A stretch of 64,000 nt of DNA from Agromyces sp. Leaf222 (GTDB lineage Bacteria; Actinomycetota; Actinomycetes; Actinomycetales; Microbacteriaceae), in contig NZ_LMKQ01000001.1 in NCBI RefSeq assembly GCF_001421565.1, positions 369,277-433,276 of the forward strand, in the 5' to 3' direction. Positions 52,209 through 61,116 of the stretch are shown piece by piece; the stretch's first letter is position 1; each line of letters opens with the position of its first letter. The position numbers and the translations under genes are program-made. The notes under the pieces are model-generated. The model was not told the origin of the DNA. It saw only the letters and a program-made list of their open reading frames with translations, and ran no database searches.

Positions 52209-52970
52209 TCAGCCGGCCGTCGAGCCCACCGGATAGGCGAGACGCGCCAACTCGTCGCACGCTTCGAGCAGCACGCCCAGGTGCCGCTCGGCAGACGCGA
52301 GGTCGCCGCCGGCCGATGAGAGCACGACCGCCGCGACCAGCTCCCCGTCGGGGGAGCGAACGGGAACGGCGATGCACGCACGCGGGGCGGGACCGCGCTC
52401 GGTGCACCGCGCATGGCCCAGCTGCGCGACCTCCGATGCGATGCGCCGGCGCTCCTCGATCGAGATGCCCGAGGCACGCGCCGAGTCCGCGACGACCTTC
52501 GCCGCGCGAGGATCGCTGGTTGCCTGCAGCGGTGGGAACGCGGCGATGAGGAGCCGGCCGATGGCCGTCGCGCCGAGTTGACGGCGGGTGCGGTCGATCG
52601 AGAGCAGCGGCAGGTCGGGATCCTCGTCGACGACCACGACCCGACCGCCCGGGTACCGCACGAAGTGCACGGCTTCGCCGGTGCGCTCCCGGAGCGCGGC
52701 GATGATGCCCGGGATCGGGTCGGCCCGGCTCGGCGCGATGAGGTGGGCGAGCTCGACCACGCGAACGCCGAGCACGAAGCCGTCGAGCGTCGGATGCCGC
52801 AGCAGGTACTCGTCGCTCGTGAGCGAGTTGATGAGGCGGTACGCGCTCGCGCGCGGCATGCCGAGCAGCTGCGCGATGCGGTTGGCCGAGAGCGTCGGAC
52901 CGCCACGGGCGACCTCCTCGAGCACCGCGAGTGCGAGGGCGACGCCGCTGACGCCCGATGGGCCGCTCAT
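52209..52970 (-). CDS. IclR family regulator
   Basis: 253 residues from ATG 52970, overlapping the stop of the permease gene upstream. N-terminal winged helix LALAVLEEVARGGPTLSANRIAQLLGMPRASAYRLINSLTSDEYL, then an IclR effector domain (EAVHFVRYPGGRVVVVD, LGATAIGRLLIAAFPP, CIAVPVRSPDGELVAAVVLSS). Encoded with an amino acid/amine permease, whose expression it may control. Convergent with the signal peptidase gene. Confidence 0.92.
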   Translation of the reverse strand: MSGPSGVSGVALALAVLEEVARGGPTLSANRIAQLLGMPRASAYRLINSLTSDEYLLRHPTLDGFVLGVRVVELAHLIAPSRADPIPGIIAALRERTGEAVHFVRYPGGRVVVVDEDPDLPLLSIDRTRRQLGATAIGRLLIAAFPPLQATSDPRAAKVVADSARASGISIEERRRIASEVAQLGHARCTERGPAPRACIAVPVRSPDGELVAAVVLSSAGGDLASAERHLGVLLEACDELARLAYPVGSTAG

Positions 52971-54436
52971 GGCCGCCGAGCCGGAGCCGAGGAGATCGCG
53001 TCGGCGGCCACGGGCGTGTCGTAGGCGCCGACGCGGTCGGCGAGCCCGGGGCCCGAGCGCACGCGCAGCAGGTGCGCGATCGTCGCCGCCGCGATGAGGG
53101 CGACCAGGATGCACAGCGCCGTCGCGTCGTCGGCGGCCTCGGCGAGCATCTCGGTGGCTGCGACCCCGGTGAGCGCGATCGTGCCGAGCAGCGCGGGCCA
53201 CGCCTCTCGCAGGCTGAACTCGCGGATGCGCACCAGGTAGGGGATCGCCGCCGCGCAGACCGCGAGGTAGGCGATGATGAACGCCATGCTCTCGGCCAGG
53301 TGCACGACGTCGCGGTAGAGCGATTCTCGGCCCGCCCCGACGAGCAGGAGCGTTCCGGCGATGAGCACCGCACCCACGGCGACGGCCGCGACGTGGGGCG
53401 TCGCGAACCTGGTCGACGTGCGTCCGAGTGCCTTCGGGAGGACCCCCTCGCGGGCCATGGTGAACACGAGGCGCACGAGCGCGTTCGTGCAGGCGAGCGT
53501 GCACGCGATCCACGATGCGGCGACGACGGCGTGGATCACGGGGTCGAGCCACGGGCTCGCGGCGACGTCGGCCTCGGTCAGCAGCGACGCGTCTCGACCG
53601 GCAGCGACGGCGGAGAGCTGGGCGAGCATGCCGAACAGGTACACCGCGGCGACGGAACCGACGGTCCACACCAGCGCGCGGGGCACGGCGGCGAGCGGGC
53701 GTCGGCTCTCGGGCCCGAGCGCGGTGCCGCTCTCGAAGCCGACGAAGCAGATGAGCGCGAACCCGATGCCCTCGGCGAACGAGGAGAGCGAGGGTGCTGC
53801 GCCGAGATCGGGCACGACGCCCTCGATGTTCCAGCCGGTCGCCGCGAACACGGTGAACGAGACCGCGATGAGGGCCGCGACCACGACGGCCTCGACGACG
53901 AGCATGACCCGCGTCGATGTGCGCGCGCCGAGGGCGATGACGACGGTGACGGCCGCGCCGATGCCGATCACGAGCAGCACGGAGGCGGGGCCGTCGGCGG
54001 CCCATCGCTCGGCGCCCCCGAATGCGGCGTCGAGCCGGCGCACGGCGCTGCGCAGGGTGTCGATCGAGACGCCCGCGTAGCCGAGCAGCAGGGCGACGCC
54101 GGCGACCATGCCGGCGGCCGGGCCGAGGCCCCGCGTCACGAAGGTGTAGATGCCGCCGGCGGCGGAGATCCGCCGGGCGAAGACGGACATCGACAGTGCG
54201 ACGAGGATCACCGCCGCTGCGGTCAGCAGCAGGGTCACGAACGCGAACGAGCCGGTGCGGTCGACGAGTCCGCCGGTCAGGATGAGGAGGCCGCCCGCCG
54301 GCGCCACCGCGGCCACCGATTGCGCGACGAGGTCGAGCGTCGTCACCGATCCGCGTCGCAGGCCGTGCAGCGGTGACACGGATGCGAGGCTCGCGTCTGG
54401 TGTCCGTCGCGCGATCGCGTCGCTGAGTGCGCTCAC
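52967..54436 (-). CDS. APC superfamily amino acid/amine permease
   Basis: 489 residues, twelve hydrophobic segments. LRRGSVTTLDLVAQSVAAVAPAGG near the N-terminus and GGIYTFVTRGLGPAAGMVAGVALLLGYAG are typical APC features; FEEG-like motif appears as FVGFESGTALGPESRRP. Imports amino acids or amines. Operon with the IclR gene, and next to the split amine oxidase locus on the opposite strand; the product aldehyde or the amine itself may link them (inference). No clear Shine-Dalgarno at ATG 54436. Confidence 0.92.
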   Translation of the reverse strand: MSALSDAIARRTPDASLASVSPLHGLRRGSVTTLDLVAQSVAAVAPAGGLLILTGGLVDRTGSFAFVTLLLTAAAVILVALSMSVFARRISAAGGIYTFVTRGLGPAAGMVAGVALLLGYAGVSIDTLRSAVRRLDAAFGGAERWAADGPASVLLVIGIGAAVTVVIALGARTSTRVMLVVEAVVVAALIAVSFTVFAATGWNIEGVVPDLGAAPSLSSFAEGIGFALICFVGFESGTALGPESRRPLAAVPRALVWTVGSVAAVYLFGMLAQLSAVAAGRDASLLTEADVAASPWLDPVIHAVVAASWIACTLACTNALVRLVFTMAREGVLPKALGRTSTRFATPHVAAVAVGAVLIAGTLLLVGAGRESLYRDVVHLAESMAFIIAYLAVCAAAIPYLVRIREFSLREAWPALLGTIALTGVAATEMLAEAADDATALCILVALIAAATIAHLLRVRSGPGLADRVGAYDTPVAADAISSAPARRP

Positions 54437-54577
54437 CGGTGCCTCCTCGTGGTCCCTGCACCGTATGCTCCACCGATTTCGCGGCCGTCAGCGTCGTGTT
54501 ACGCGGGTGTGACCTCGTGCGGGACAGCGGCAGGGCCGATGCGGGTCCGGCACGCCCTCGCGGGGCCGGCGCCCGGG

Positions 54578-55348
54578 TCAGCGCGCGACGGCCGTGACGG
54601 TGACCGTGCCGTCGGACAGCCAGACGACCTCGAACCGGGCTGCCTCGCGCTCGGCGACCACGTGGATGCCGCCCTCGGGGAACCGACCGCTCTCGGTGCA
54701 GCGGCTGAGCCCGCCCTCCGTCGGGAATGCGACGACCAGGCAGGCCTCGCCGTCGCGGAGCGCCGCGAAGGCGCGCGAGCCGTCGGGCAGGGTGAGCAGC
54801 AGTCGTTGCTGGCGGAATCCGTCGCGCACCCACGAGCGGGGCAGGGCGTCGCCCGAGATCGACTCGCGCGTGAAGACCGCAGCGGCCCCCGCCTCCGAGA
54901 CGAGCGGCAGCGACTCGAGGTACTCCGCGTACGCCTGAGCGGTCGGAGGCGTCGACGGCGCGGAGAGCGTGGTCGGGTCGACGGCGCCGCGCGAGCCGAG
55001 TCCCCAGCCGATGAGCACCCCGAACGCGAGGGCGAGCGCACCCGCCGCGAGAGCCCACCGCATGCGCGACTCCGGTCGGTCGGGGGCGACGGATGCCGGT
55101 GCGCGGCCGTCCGGCGCGGCGTCGCCCGCCGATCGGCCTGCTGGGGGCATCGCCGACCGCGGCACGGTGAGCATCGGCGAACCGTCGGCGGAGCCGGCCT
55201 CGGCGAGCTCGCGGACGGCCACCTCACGCTCCGCGTCGGTCGCCCCGGAGCCGAAGGCGATGCGCTGCAGGCGGGCGATGTCGGCATCGCGCCCGCTCGC
55301 GGCATCCGGAATCGGACCGGCGTCGTCCTGCTGGTCGTTGCCCGTCAT
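54578..55348 (-). CDS. Single-pass membrane protein with DADxARLQRxAFGSG motif (copy 2)
   Basis: 256 residues from ATG 55348 (GGAGGG five bases upstream). N-terminal RDADIARLQRIAFGSGATDAERE, membrane segment WALAAGALALAFGVLIGWGLGSRG and an outer domain with GEACLVVAFPTEGGLSRCTESGRFPEGGI. It is a paralogue of the product of 47218-47964, with the same order of features. The two conserved outer Cys could form a disulfide. Function unknown. The stretch 54437-54577 before the permease gene shows no further feature. Confidence 0.8.
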   Translation of the reverse strand: MTGNDQQDDAGPIPDAASGRDADIARLQRIAFGSGATDAEREVAVRELAEAGSADGSPMLTVPRSAMPPAGRSAGDAAPDGRAPASVAPDRPESRMRWALAAGALALAFGVLIGWGLGSRGAVDPTTLSAPSTPPTAQAYAEYLESLPLVSEAGAAAVFTRESISGDALPRSWVRDGFRQQRLLLTLPDGSRAFAALRDGEACLVVAFPTEGGLSRCTESGRFPEGGIHVVAEREAARFEVVWLSDGTVTVTAVAR

Positions 55349-55486
55349 GACGCCCTCCATCGGCGGTCGTCATGAGGGCGGCGACCGCCGCGGTGTCAGG
55401 TCCCCTTCAGGATCCCTCACCGGTCGGGCTGCGGCAACCTTCCGTGCGCGGATGGCTCGCCGCGACGCCGGCGGCGCCACCCGACG

Positions 55487-56227
55487 TCAGCGTTCGGTGA
55501 CCGAGATCGACCCGTTCGACGTGCCGAGGTCGAGCGTGAACTCGCCGTCGGAATCCTCGTCGATGTCGACCTCGACCGACCCGTTCGACGTGTCGGTCTC
55601 GACCCGGTAGCCGACGCCCTCGGTCGGCACCTCGAGTTCGATCGCCCCGTTCGAGGTGCGGGCCTCGACGTCCTGCGCGGCCGAGAGGCGCAGGTCGATC
55701 GCTCCGTTCGAGGTCGACGCCCGCACGCCGGTGCCGGCGAGACCCCGGCCCTCGATGCGGCCGTTGCTGGACTCGACCTCGATCGCGCCCGTGACGTCGT
55801 CGAGCTCGATGCGTCCGTTGCTCGTCGCGACGTCGACCTCGTTCACCCCGCTCAGCTCGATCGCGCCGTTCGAGGTCGCGCCGCGCACGTCGACGCCGGC
55901 CGGCAGCTCGATCGTGTAGTCGACGACGCAGTTCCGCCCGCATCCGCTGAGCACGAGCACGCCGTCGTCGACCTCGAACGTCACCCCGACGGTTCGCTCG
56001 CCCCGGTACGAGACCGTGCGCGAGACCTCGATCTCGGTGCCCTCTCCGGCGCCCTTCACGATGACGCTGCCCGCAGGCTCGTCGATCTCGATCGTCTGCA
56101 CCCGGGCGTCGAGGGTCTCGTCGTCGCTGAACCGCTCGGGCGGGGCCAGGAGCCCGCATCCGCTGAACGCCAGGGCTGCTGCCGCGGCGACGGCGCCGAC
56201 CGCGATCATGCGTGCTGTGTGAATCAT
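55487..56227 (-). CDS. DUF4097 lipoprotein with seven TSNG repeats
   Basis: 246 residues from ATG 56227 (GGGGGAAG upstream). Lipobox LAFSGCG marks a lipoprotein. The mature part starts with an adhesin-like strand domain and then seven repeats of about 17-22 residues, each with (T/S)SNG followed by alternating hydrophobic residues (TSNGAIEL, TSNGRIEL, SSNGRIEG, TSNGAIDL and so on), predicting a right-handed beta-solenoid as in DUF4097 proteins. Possibly a surface scaffold. Repeat similarity is visible in the DNA too, which allows copy-number change by recombination. Confidence 0.88.
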   Translation of the reverse strand: MIHTARMIAVGAVAAAAALAFSGCGLLAPPERFSDDETLDARVQTIEIDEPAGSVIVKGAGEGTEIEVSRTVSYRGERTVGVTFEVDDGVLVLSGCGRNCVVDYTIELPAGVDVRGATSNGAIELSGVNEVDVATSNGRIELDDVTGAIEVESSNGRIEGRGLAGTGVRASTSNGAIDLRLSAAQDVEARTSNGAIELEVPTEGVGYRVETDTSNGSVEVDIDEDSDGEFTLDLGTSNGSISVTER

Positions 56228-56291
56228 CGTTCTTCCCCCCGCGGGCTTCCACCCTGCCTCCGACCATAACGAGGCCGCCGTCGCAGCCGCA

Positions 56292-56307
56292 CGGGGGCAT
56301 GCCCCCG
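56292..56307. promoter_or_regulatory. Perfect 16-bp GC palindrome between divergent genes
   Basis: CGGGGGCATGCCCCCG is a perfect palindrome in the 153-base gap between the DUF4097 lipoprotein and the POT transporter genes. TAGGCT (56368-56373), seven bases before ATG 56381, is the likely leaderless -10 of the transporter; it is itself framed by GCGGGTC and GACCCGC. Operator role is a guess. Confidence 0.5.
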
Positions 56308-56380
56308 GAGTCCGGAGTGGGGGAGCACCCGCCGGAGCGCTGCTCGCGGCATCCGACCACGCGGGTCTAGGCTGACCCGC

Positions 56381-57898
56381 ATGGGCAAGGTCACCGAACC
56401 TGCCCCGGGGGAGTACGGCCCGCCTGAGCCTGCGAGCGAGGGCTCGAGCGAGCACGACACCCGGGGGGACCACGGCTTCTTCGGACAGCCGCGACCGCTG
56501 GTGCACATCTTCGGGGTGGAGATGTGGGAGCGGTTCAGCTTCTACGGCATGCAGGGCATCCTGCTGCTGTACCTGTACTACTCGATCGCCGACGGCGGCC
56601 TCGGCATGGACCAGGCTGCCGCGGCGGGCATCGTCGGCGCATACGGCGGGGCCGTCTACCTCTCGACGATCCTCGGCGCGTGGGTCGCCGACCGGTTGCT
56701 CGGCTCCGAGCGCGTGCTGTTCTACAGCGCCATCGTGATCATGGGCGGCCACATCGCGCTCGCCGCGCTGCCGGGATTCCTCGGCGTGGGCGTCGGGCTC
56801 GTGCTCGTGGCGTTCGGCTCCGGCGGCCTCAAGGCGAACGCGACGAGCGTCGTCGGCTCGCTCTACTCCGAGCACGACCCGCGGCGCGACGCCGGCTTCT
56901 CCCTCTTCTACCTCGGCATCAACCTCGGGGCGTTCCTCGGCCCGCTCATCACCGGCCTCGTGCAGGACACCTGGGGCTTCCACTGGGGCTTCGCCGTCGC
57001 CGCGGTCGGCATGGCGCTCGGCCTCATCCAGTACGCCTTCGGACGCAAGGGGCTGCCGGCCGTGGCATCCGTCGTCCCGAACCCGCTGCCCAGGTCGAGG
57101 CGGGGACTCGTGATCGGCATCGCGATCGCCGCGGTGCTGCTCATCGCCGTGCTCGTGCTGACCGGGCTGGTGAACGCCGGCAACCTCGTGTCGTGGGTGA
57201 TCGGGGCCACCGTGGTCGCCGCCGTCTCGTACTTCGTCGTGATCCTGCGCAGCAGCCGCATCACGTCGACCGAGCGCAGCCGCGTGTACGCGTTCATCCC
57301 GTTGTTCATCGCGAGCGTCGCGTTCTGGTCGCTGTACCAGCAGCAGTTCACGGTGCTCACGATCTACGCCGACGAGCAGCTGAACCGGAACATCTTCGGC
57401 TGGGTGATGCCGGTGCCGTGGGTGCAGTCGATCAACCCGGTCTTCATCATCGTGCTGTCGGGGGTATTCGCCGCGATCTGGACGAAGCTCGGCGACCGCC
57501 AGCCGTCGACGCCGATCAAGTTCGCCCTCGGTACGGCGCTCATGGGTGTCGCGTTCCTGCTGTTCCTGCCGTTCGCGGGCGGCGGCGAGAACTCGACGCC
57601 GCTGCTCTGGATGGTGCTCATCCTGCTCGTCTTCACGGTCGCCGAACTGCTGCTGTCGCCGGTGGGCCTGTCGGTCGCCACGAAGCTCGCGCCTGGGGTG
57701 TTCCACACCCAGATGGTCGCGCTGTTCTTCCTCTCGGTCGCGCTCGGCTCGTCGATCGCCGGGCTGCTGGCGGGCTTCTACACGGTCGTGAACGAGGCGA
57801 CGTACTTCGGCGTGCTCGGTGCCATCGCGATCGTGCTCGGCGCCGGGTTGTGGCTCGGCCGCAAGCCCGTGCTGCGGCTCATGGCGGGCGTCCGCTGA
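56381..57898 (+). CDS. Proton-dependent di/tripeptide transporter (POT/PTR2 family)
   Basis: 505 residues with 12-14 hydrophobic segments. PTR2 motifs: EMWERFSFYGMQGILLLYL, GAYGGAVYLSTILGAWVADRLLG, GSGGLKANATSVVGSLY and FSLFYLGINLGAFLGPLI. Imports small peptides with protons. A 35-residue hydrophilic N-terminus precedes the first segment. ATG 56381 with leaderless -10 TAGGCT. Peptide import fits the gamma-glutamyl and amine catabolism seen nearby. Confidence 0.94.
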   Translation: MGKVTEPAPGEYGPPEPASEGSSEHDTRGDHGFFGQPRPLVHIFGVEMWERFSFYGMQGILLLYLYYSIADGGLGMDQAAAAGIVGAYGGAVYLSTILGAWVADRLLGSERVLFYSAIVIMGGHIALAALPGFLGVGVGLVLVAFGSGGLKANATSVVGSLYSEHDPRRDAGFSLFYLGINLGAFLGPLITGLVQDTWGFHWGFAVAAVGMALGLIQYAFGRKGLPAVASVVPNPLPRSRRGLVIGIAIAAVLLIAVLVLTGLVNAGNLVSWVIGATVVAAVSYFVVILRSSRITSTERSRVYAFIPLFIASVAFWSLYQQQFTVLTIYADEQLNRNIFGWVMPVPWVQSINPVFIIVLSGVFAAIWTKLGDRQPSTPIKFALGTALMGVAFLLFLPFAGGGENSTPLLWMVLILLVFTVAELLLSPVGLSVATKLAPGVFHTQMVALFFLSVALGSSIAGLLAGFYTVVNEATYFGVLGAIAIVLGAGLWLGRKPVLRLMAGVR

Positions 57899-57959
57899 CG
57901 CGGCGACCGTACTCTCCTCGTCCGGATACGATTGGCGGGCACGCACGAGGGGAGTACGG

Positions 57960-58727
57960 ATGTCGCGCGCCCTCGTCGTGATCCCGACGTACAACGAACG
58001 GGAGAACATCGCCGAGACCGTCGCCCGCGTGCGGGCGGCCGTGCCAGAGGCATTCGTCGTGGTCGTCGACGACAGCTCGCCCGACGGCACCGGATACATC
58101 GCCGAGGGCCTCGCCGCCGACGACGGCGCCGTGCACGTGCTGCACCGCACCACGAAGGACGGCCTCGGGGCCGCATACCTCGACGCGTTCGGCTGGGCGC
58201 TCGAGCGCGGACACGACCCGATCGTGCAGATGGACGCCGACGGCTCGCACCTGCCGGAGCAGCTGCCCTCGCTGCTCGCCGCGCTTGAGGCCCCGGATGC
58301 CGCGGGCCGGCCGGTCGACATCGTGATCGGCTCCCGGTGGATCCCCGGCGGCACCATCGAGAACTGGCCCAAGCGCCGTGAACTGCTCTCTCGATGGGGG
58401 AGCGCCTACGCGCGAACCATGCTGCGCCTCTCGACGCGTGACGCGACCGCCGGGTACCGGGTGTTCCGGGCATCGGCGCTGCGGGCGATCCGGCTCGACG
58501 ACGTGCACACCCGGGGCTACGGATTCCAGGTCGACATGCTCTGGCATGCCCGCCAGGCCGGACTCGTGGTGGTCGAGGTGCCGATCACCTTCGTCGAGCG
58601 CGTGCGCGGCCGATCGAAGATGAGCACCATGATCGTCGCCGAGGCGATGCTGAAGGTCACCGGATGGGGCATCGCCGGGCTGTTCCGGCGTTCCGACGCG
58701 GCATCCGGACGATTCGTCGGCTCCTGA
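57960..58727 (+). CDS. Polyprenol-phosphate mannose synthase (GT2)
   Basis: 255 residues from ATG 57960 (GAGGGGAG upstream). N-terminal ALVVIPTYNERENIAETVARV, VVVVDDSSPDGTG, VQMDADGSHLPEQLPSLL (DxD-type) and IPGGTIENWPKRRELLSRWGSAYARTML are those of dolichol/polyprenol-monophosphomannose synthases (Ppm1 catalytic domain, DPM1). Transfers mannose from GDP-mannose to polyprenyl phosphate for lipoglycan or protein O-mannosylation. No membrane segment is present, as in single-domain forms. A TACGAT hexamer upstream (around 57927) may be its -10. Confidence 0.92.
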   Translation: MSRALVVIPTYNERENIAETVARVRAAVPEAFVVVVDDSSPDGTGYIAEGLAADDGAVHVLHRTTKDGLGAAYLDAFGWALERGHDPIVQMDADGSHLPEQLPSLLAALEAPDAAGRPVDIVIGSRWIPGGTIENWPKRRELLSRWGSAYARTMLRLSTRDATAGYRVFRASALRAIRLDDVHTRGYGFQVDMLWHARQAGLVVVEVPITFVERVRGRSKMSTMIVAEAMLKVTGWGIAGLFRRSDAASGRFVGS

Positions 58728-58791
58728 CGACGAACGGTCGGGCGGGCGATCGCTCCCTTCGGAAGGGTGGAGTTCCACCTGAAGGAGCGCC

Positions 58792-60027
58792 ATGTCGACG
58801 AACACCGCGAGCACCACCGTCATCTCCCCATCGCCCGCCGGGTCGGCCGGCACCGGCCCGGCTGCCACGCACGGCCCGGTCGCCCCTCGCCGTGCTGCAT
58901 GGGCCGGCGTCGTCTCGCTCGGCCTCGGCATCTTCACGCTCGTCGCGAGCGAGTTCCTGCCGGCCAGCCTGCTCTCGCCGATCGCCGCCGACCTCGGCAT
59001 CACCGAGGGCGTCGCCGGGCAGCTCGTGACCGCCACGAGCATCATCGGCATCATCGGCGGCCCGCTGGTCGTGTCGGCGCTGCCGAGGGTCGACCGCCGC
59101 ACGGTCATGGTCGGGCTCACGACGCTCGCCATCGTCTCGAACGTGCTCGTCGCGATCGCGCCGGTGTTCGGGCTCATGCTGGCGTCGCGACTGCTGCTGG
59201 GCCTCGCGATCTCCGGATTCTGGGCCATGTCCCTCGCCGTGACCTCGCAGCTCGTTCCGGCCGAACGACTCGGCCGCGCGATGACGATCGTGAACACCGG
59301 CCTCTCGCTCGCGACGATCGCCGCCGTGCCCGCGGGCGCCGTGCTGGGCGAGCTCGTGGGCTGGCGCACCGTGTTCCTCGGCGCCGCCGCGGTCGGGGTC
59401 ATCGCCCTCACCGTGCAGATGGTCACGCTCCCGTCGGTGCCGCCGACCGGTTCGCCGGGCTTCGGCACCCTCGTTCGCACCGCCGCTCGGCCGGTGGTCG
59501 CCCTCGGGGTGCTCTCCGTCGTGCTCATCTCCGGCGGCCACTTCGCCGGATTCACCTACCTCCGCCCCGCCTTCGAGACGATCGGAGCGGTCACCCCCGC
59601 GACGCTCGCGCTGCTGCTCGCCGCCTTCGGCATCGCCTCGTTCGCCGGCAACCTGATCGCCGGGCCGTTGGCGGACCGCCGGTTGCGCGTGCTGCTCGTC
59701 GCGGCACCGACCGCCATCGGCGCGTCGATGGTCGCCTACGCGCTGCTGGGCGCGAACCCGGTCGTCGCGGTGATCGTGGTCGCCGTGTGGGGCGCCGGGT
59801 TCGGGGCCGTGCCGACGATGATCCAGACCTGGATGGCGCGCGTCGCGCCAGACCGGCTCGAGAGCGCGGGCGGACTCATCGTGGCCGCATTCCAGACGGC
59901 GATCACCATCGGCGCGGCCGTCGGCGGCCTGCTCGTGGACTCGGTCGGCGTGCAGGTCGCGTTCCTCGGCGGCGGCATCGCCGCAGTCATCGGCGGCATG
60001 GTGCTCGTCTCGGCGCGGGGGCGCTGA
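58792..60027 (+). CDS. MFS exporter, DHA1 type
   Basis: 411 residues, twelve membrane segments. SLGLGIFTLVASEFLPASLLSPIAADLGITEGVAGQLVTA and AISGFWAMSLAVTSQLVPAERLGRAMTI are typical of the AraJ/NepI efflux group for purine ribosides, arabinose or drugs. AAGGAG is at good spacing before ATG 58792. Convergent with an AraC regulator gene that may control it. Confidence 0.92.
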   Translation: MSTNTASTTVISPSPAGSAGTGPAATHGPVAPRRAAWAGVVSLGLGIFTLVASEFLPASLLSPIAADLGITEGVAGQLVTATSIIGIIGGPLVVSALPRVDRRTVMVGLTTLAIVSNVLVAIAPVFGLMLASRLLLGLAISGFWAMSLAVTSQLVPAERLGRAMTIVNTGLSLATIAAVPAGAVLGELVGWRTVFLGAAAVGVIALTVQMVTLPSVPPTGSPGFGTLVRTAARPVVALGVLSVVLISGGHFAGFTYLRPAFETIGAVTPATLALLLAAFGIASFAGNLIAGPLADRRLRVLLVAAPTAIGASMVAYALLGANPVVAVIVVAVWGAGFGAVPTMIQTWMARVAPDRLESAGGLIVAAFQTAITIGAAVGGLLVDSVGVQVAFLGGGIAAVIGGMVLVSARGR

Positions 60028-60079
60028 GGATCGGCCGGCGGCCGCGCGGACGGCATGCCCGTCGCGCGCCGGAGACCGG

Positions 60080-60961
60080 TCAGGCGACGGGCTGCAGCGC
60101 TGCGATCCGTCGCCAGCGGCTCGGGGCGACGCCGCTGTGCCGGCGGAATGCGCGGCTGAACCCGTCTTCACTGTCGTAGCCGAGGCGGTAGGCGATCCCG
60201 CTCACGGGCTCGCCGTCGCGGAGCATCCGCTCGGCCTGCGTCATTCGGATGCGGGTGACGTACCGCGCAGGGGTGTCGCCGACCGCGGCGCGGAACTGCT
60301 CGGCGAACTGCGAGCGCGACGCTCGCGCGATGCGGGCGAGCGACGCGACCGTCCACGGCGATCCGGGGTTCTGGTGGATCGCCGCGAGGGCGTCTCCGAC
60401 GTTCGGGTCGCTCGCGGCGGCCAGCCACGCTCGCGCCGTGCCGCAGCCGTGTTCGAGCCAGAACCGCACCGCCGCAGAGATGACCACGTCGGTCAGCCCG
60501 GCGAGCACGATGGCGGAGCCCGGTCGAGCGTCGGAGGCCTCGCGGTGCATGGTGTCGAGCAGGCTGGAGAAGCCGGGTTCGCTGCGGCCGAACCCGCGGG
60601 CGGCGAGCACCGGCGGCATCGCCTTCGTCATCGTCGGGCTGGGGACGACGAGTGCGATGGTCGCGCTGAGCAGGCGGGCATCGCCCGATGCCGTCAAGCG
60701 GGTCGGACCGCCCTGCGCGAGGAGGGCGACGTCGCCCCGGTCGAGGGTGACCGCCTCGTCGCCCCGAACGAGCTCGATGGTTCCCGAGAGCACCACGTGC
60801 AGCCGGGTCGACTCGTGGGTGTCACGACGCACCTCGCCGGGGGCGAGATCGCGTCCGGACGTCTCGATCACCGACCACCTCAGGTGCTCGAGGAACCGGC
60901 CGATCGTGACGGCGTCGTCGACCAGGCCATGGGCCTGCGGCAACGGCGTGATCCTGCACAT
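60080..60961 (-). CDS. AraC family regulator
   Basis: 293 residues. The N-terminal cupin-like sensor (HESTRLHVVLSGTIELVRGDEAVTLDRGDVALLAQGG) belongs to the cupin_6 type, and the C-terminal double helix-turn-helix is clear (WTVASLARIARASRSQFAEQFRAAVGDTPARYVTRIRMTQAERML, then VSGIAYRLGYDSEDGFSRAFRRHSGVAPSRWR). Convergent with the MFS exporter gene; regulating it is the likely job. No ribosome site is evident before ATG 60961. Confidence 0.92.
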   Translation of the reverse strand: MCRITPLPQAHGLVDDAVTIGRFLEHLRWSVIETSGRDLAPGEVRRDTHESTRLHVVLSGTIELVRGDEAVTLDRGDVALLAQGGPTRLTASGDARLLSATIALVVPSPTMTKAMPPVLAARGFGRSEPGFSSLLDTMHREASDARPGSAIVLAGLTDVVISAAVRFWLEHGCGTARAWLAAASDPNVGDALAAIHQNPGSPWTVASLARIARASRSQFAEQFRAAVGDTPARYVTRIRMTQAERMLRDGEPVSGIAYRLGYDSEDGFSRAFRRHSGVAPSRWRRIAALQPVA

Positions 60962-61042
60962 ATGAGGTGCAATCGCGACGGGACCGCGATCATTCCCGGA
61001 TGTCGCCCGGGGCCGTCATGCGCGTGAGGGTTCGGCTCCCGC

Positions 61043-61090
61043 CGATGCGCCGATGCGCCGATGCGCCGATGCGCCGATGCGCCGATGCGC
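61043..61090. repeat. 8-bp tandem repeat, six perfect units
   Basis: CGATGCGC is repeated six times without error (61043-61090), followed by about three degenerate 8-base units (CGCTCGAC type) to 61114. It lies between the end of the ROK gene (61117) and the upstream region of the AraC gene (start 60961), so its length could alter transcription. The rest of the 155-base gap has no feature. Confidence 0.95.
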
Positions 61091-61116
61091 CGCTCGACCG
61101 CTCGACCGCCCGACCG

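Noticed and set aside
54437..54577. A small gene between the permease and the membrane protein gene
   Set aside because: No frame with a plausible start, ribosome site and protein-like composition was found.
61043..61090. Possible CRISPR or integron-like array
   Set aside because: Units are only 8 bases with no spacers, so it is a simple tandem repeat.
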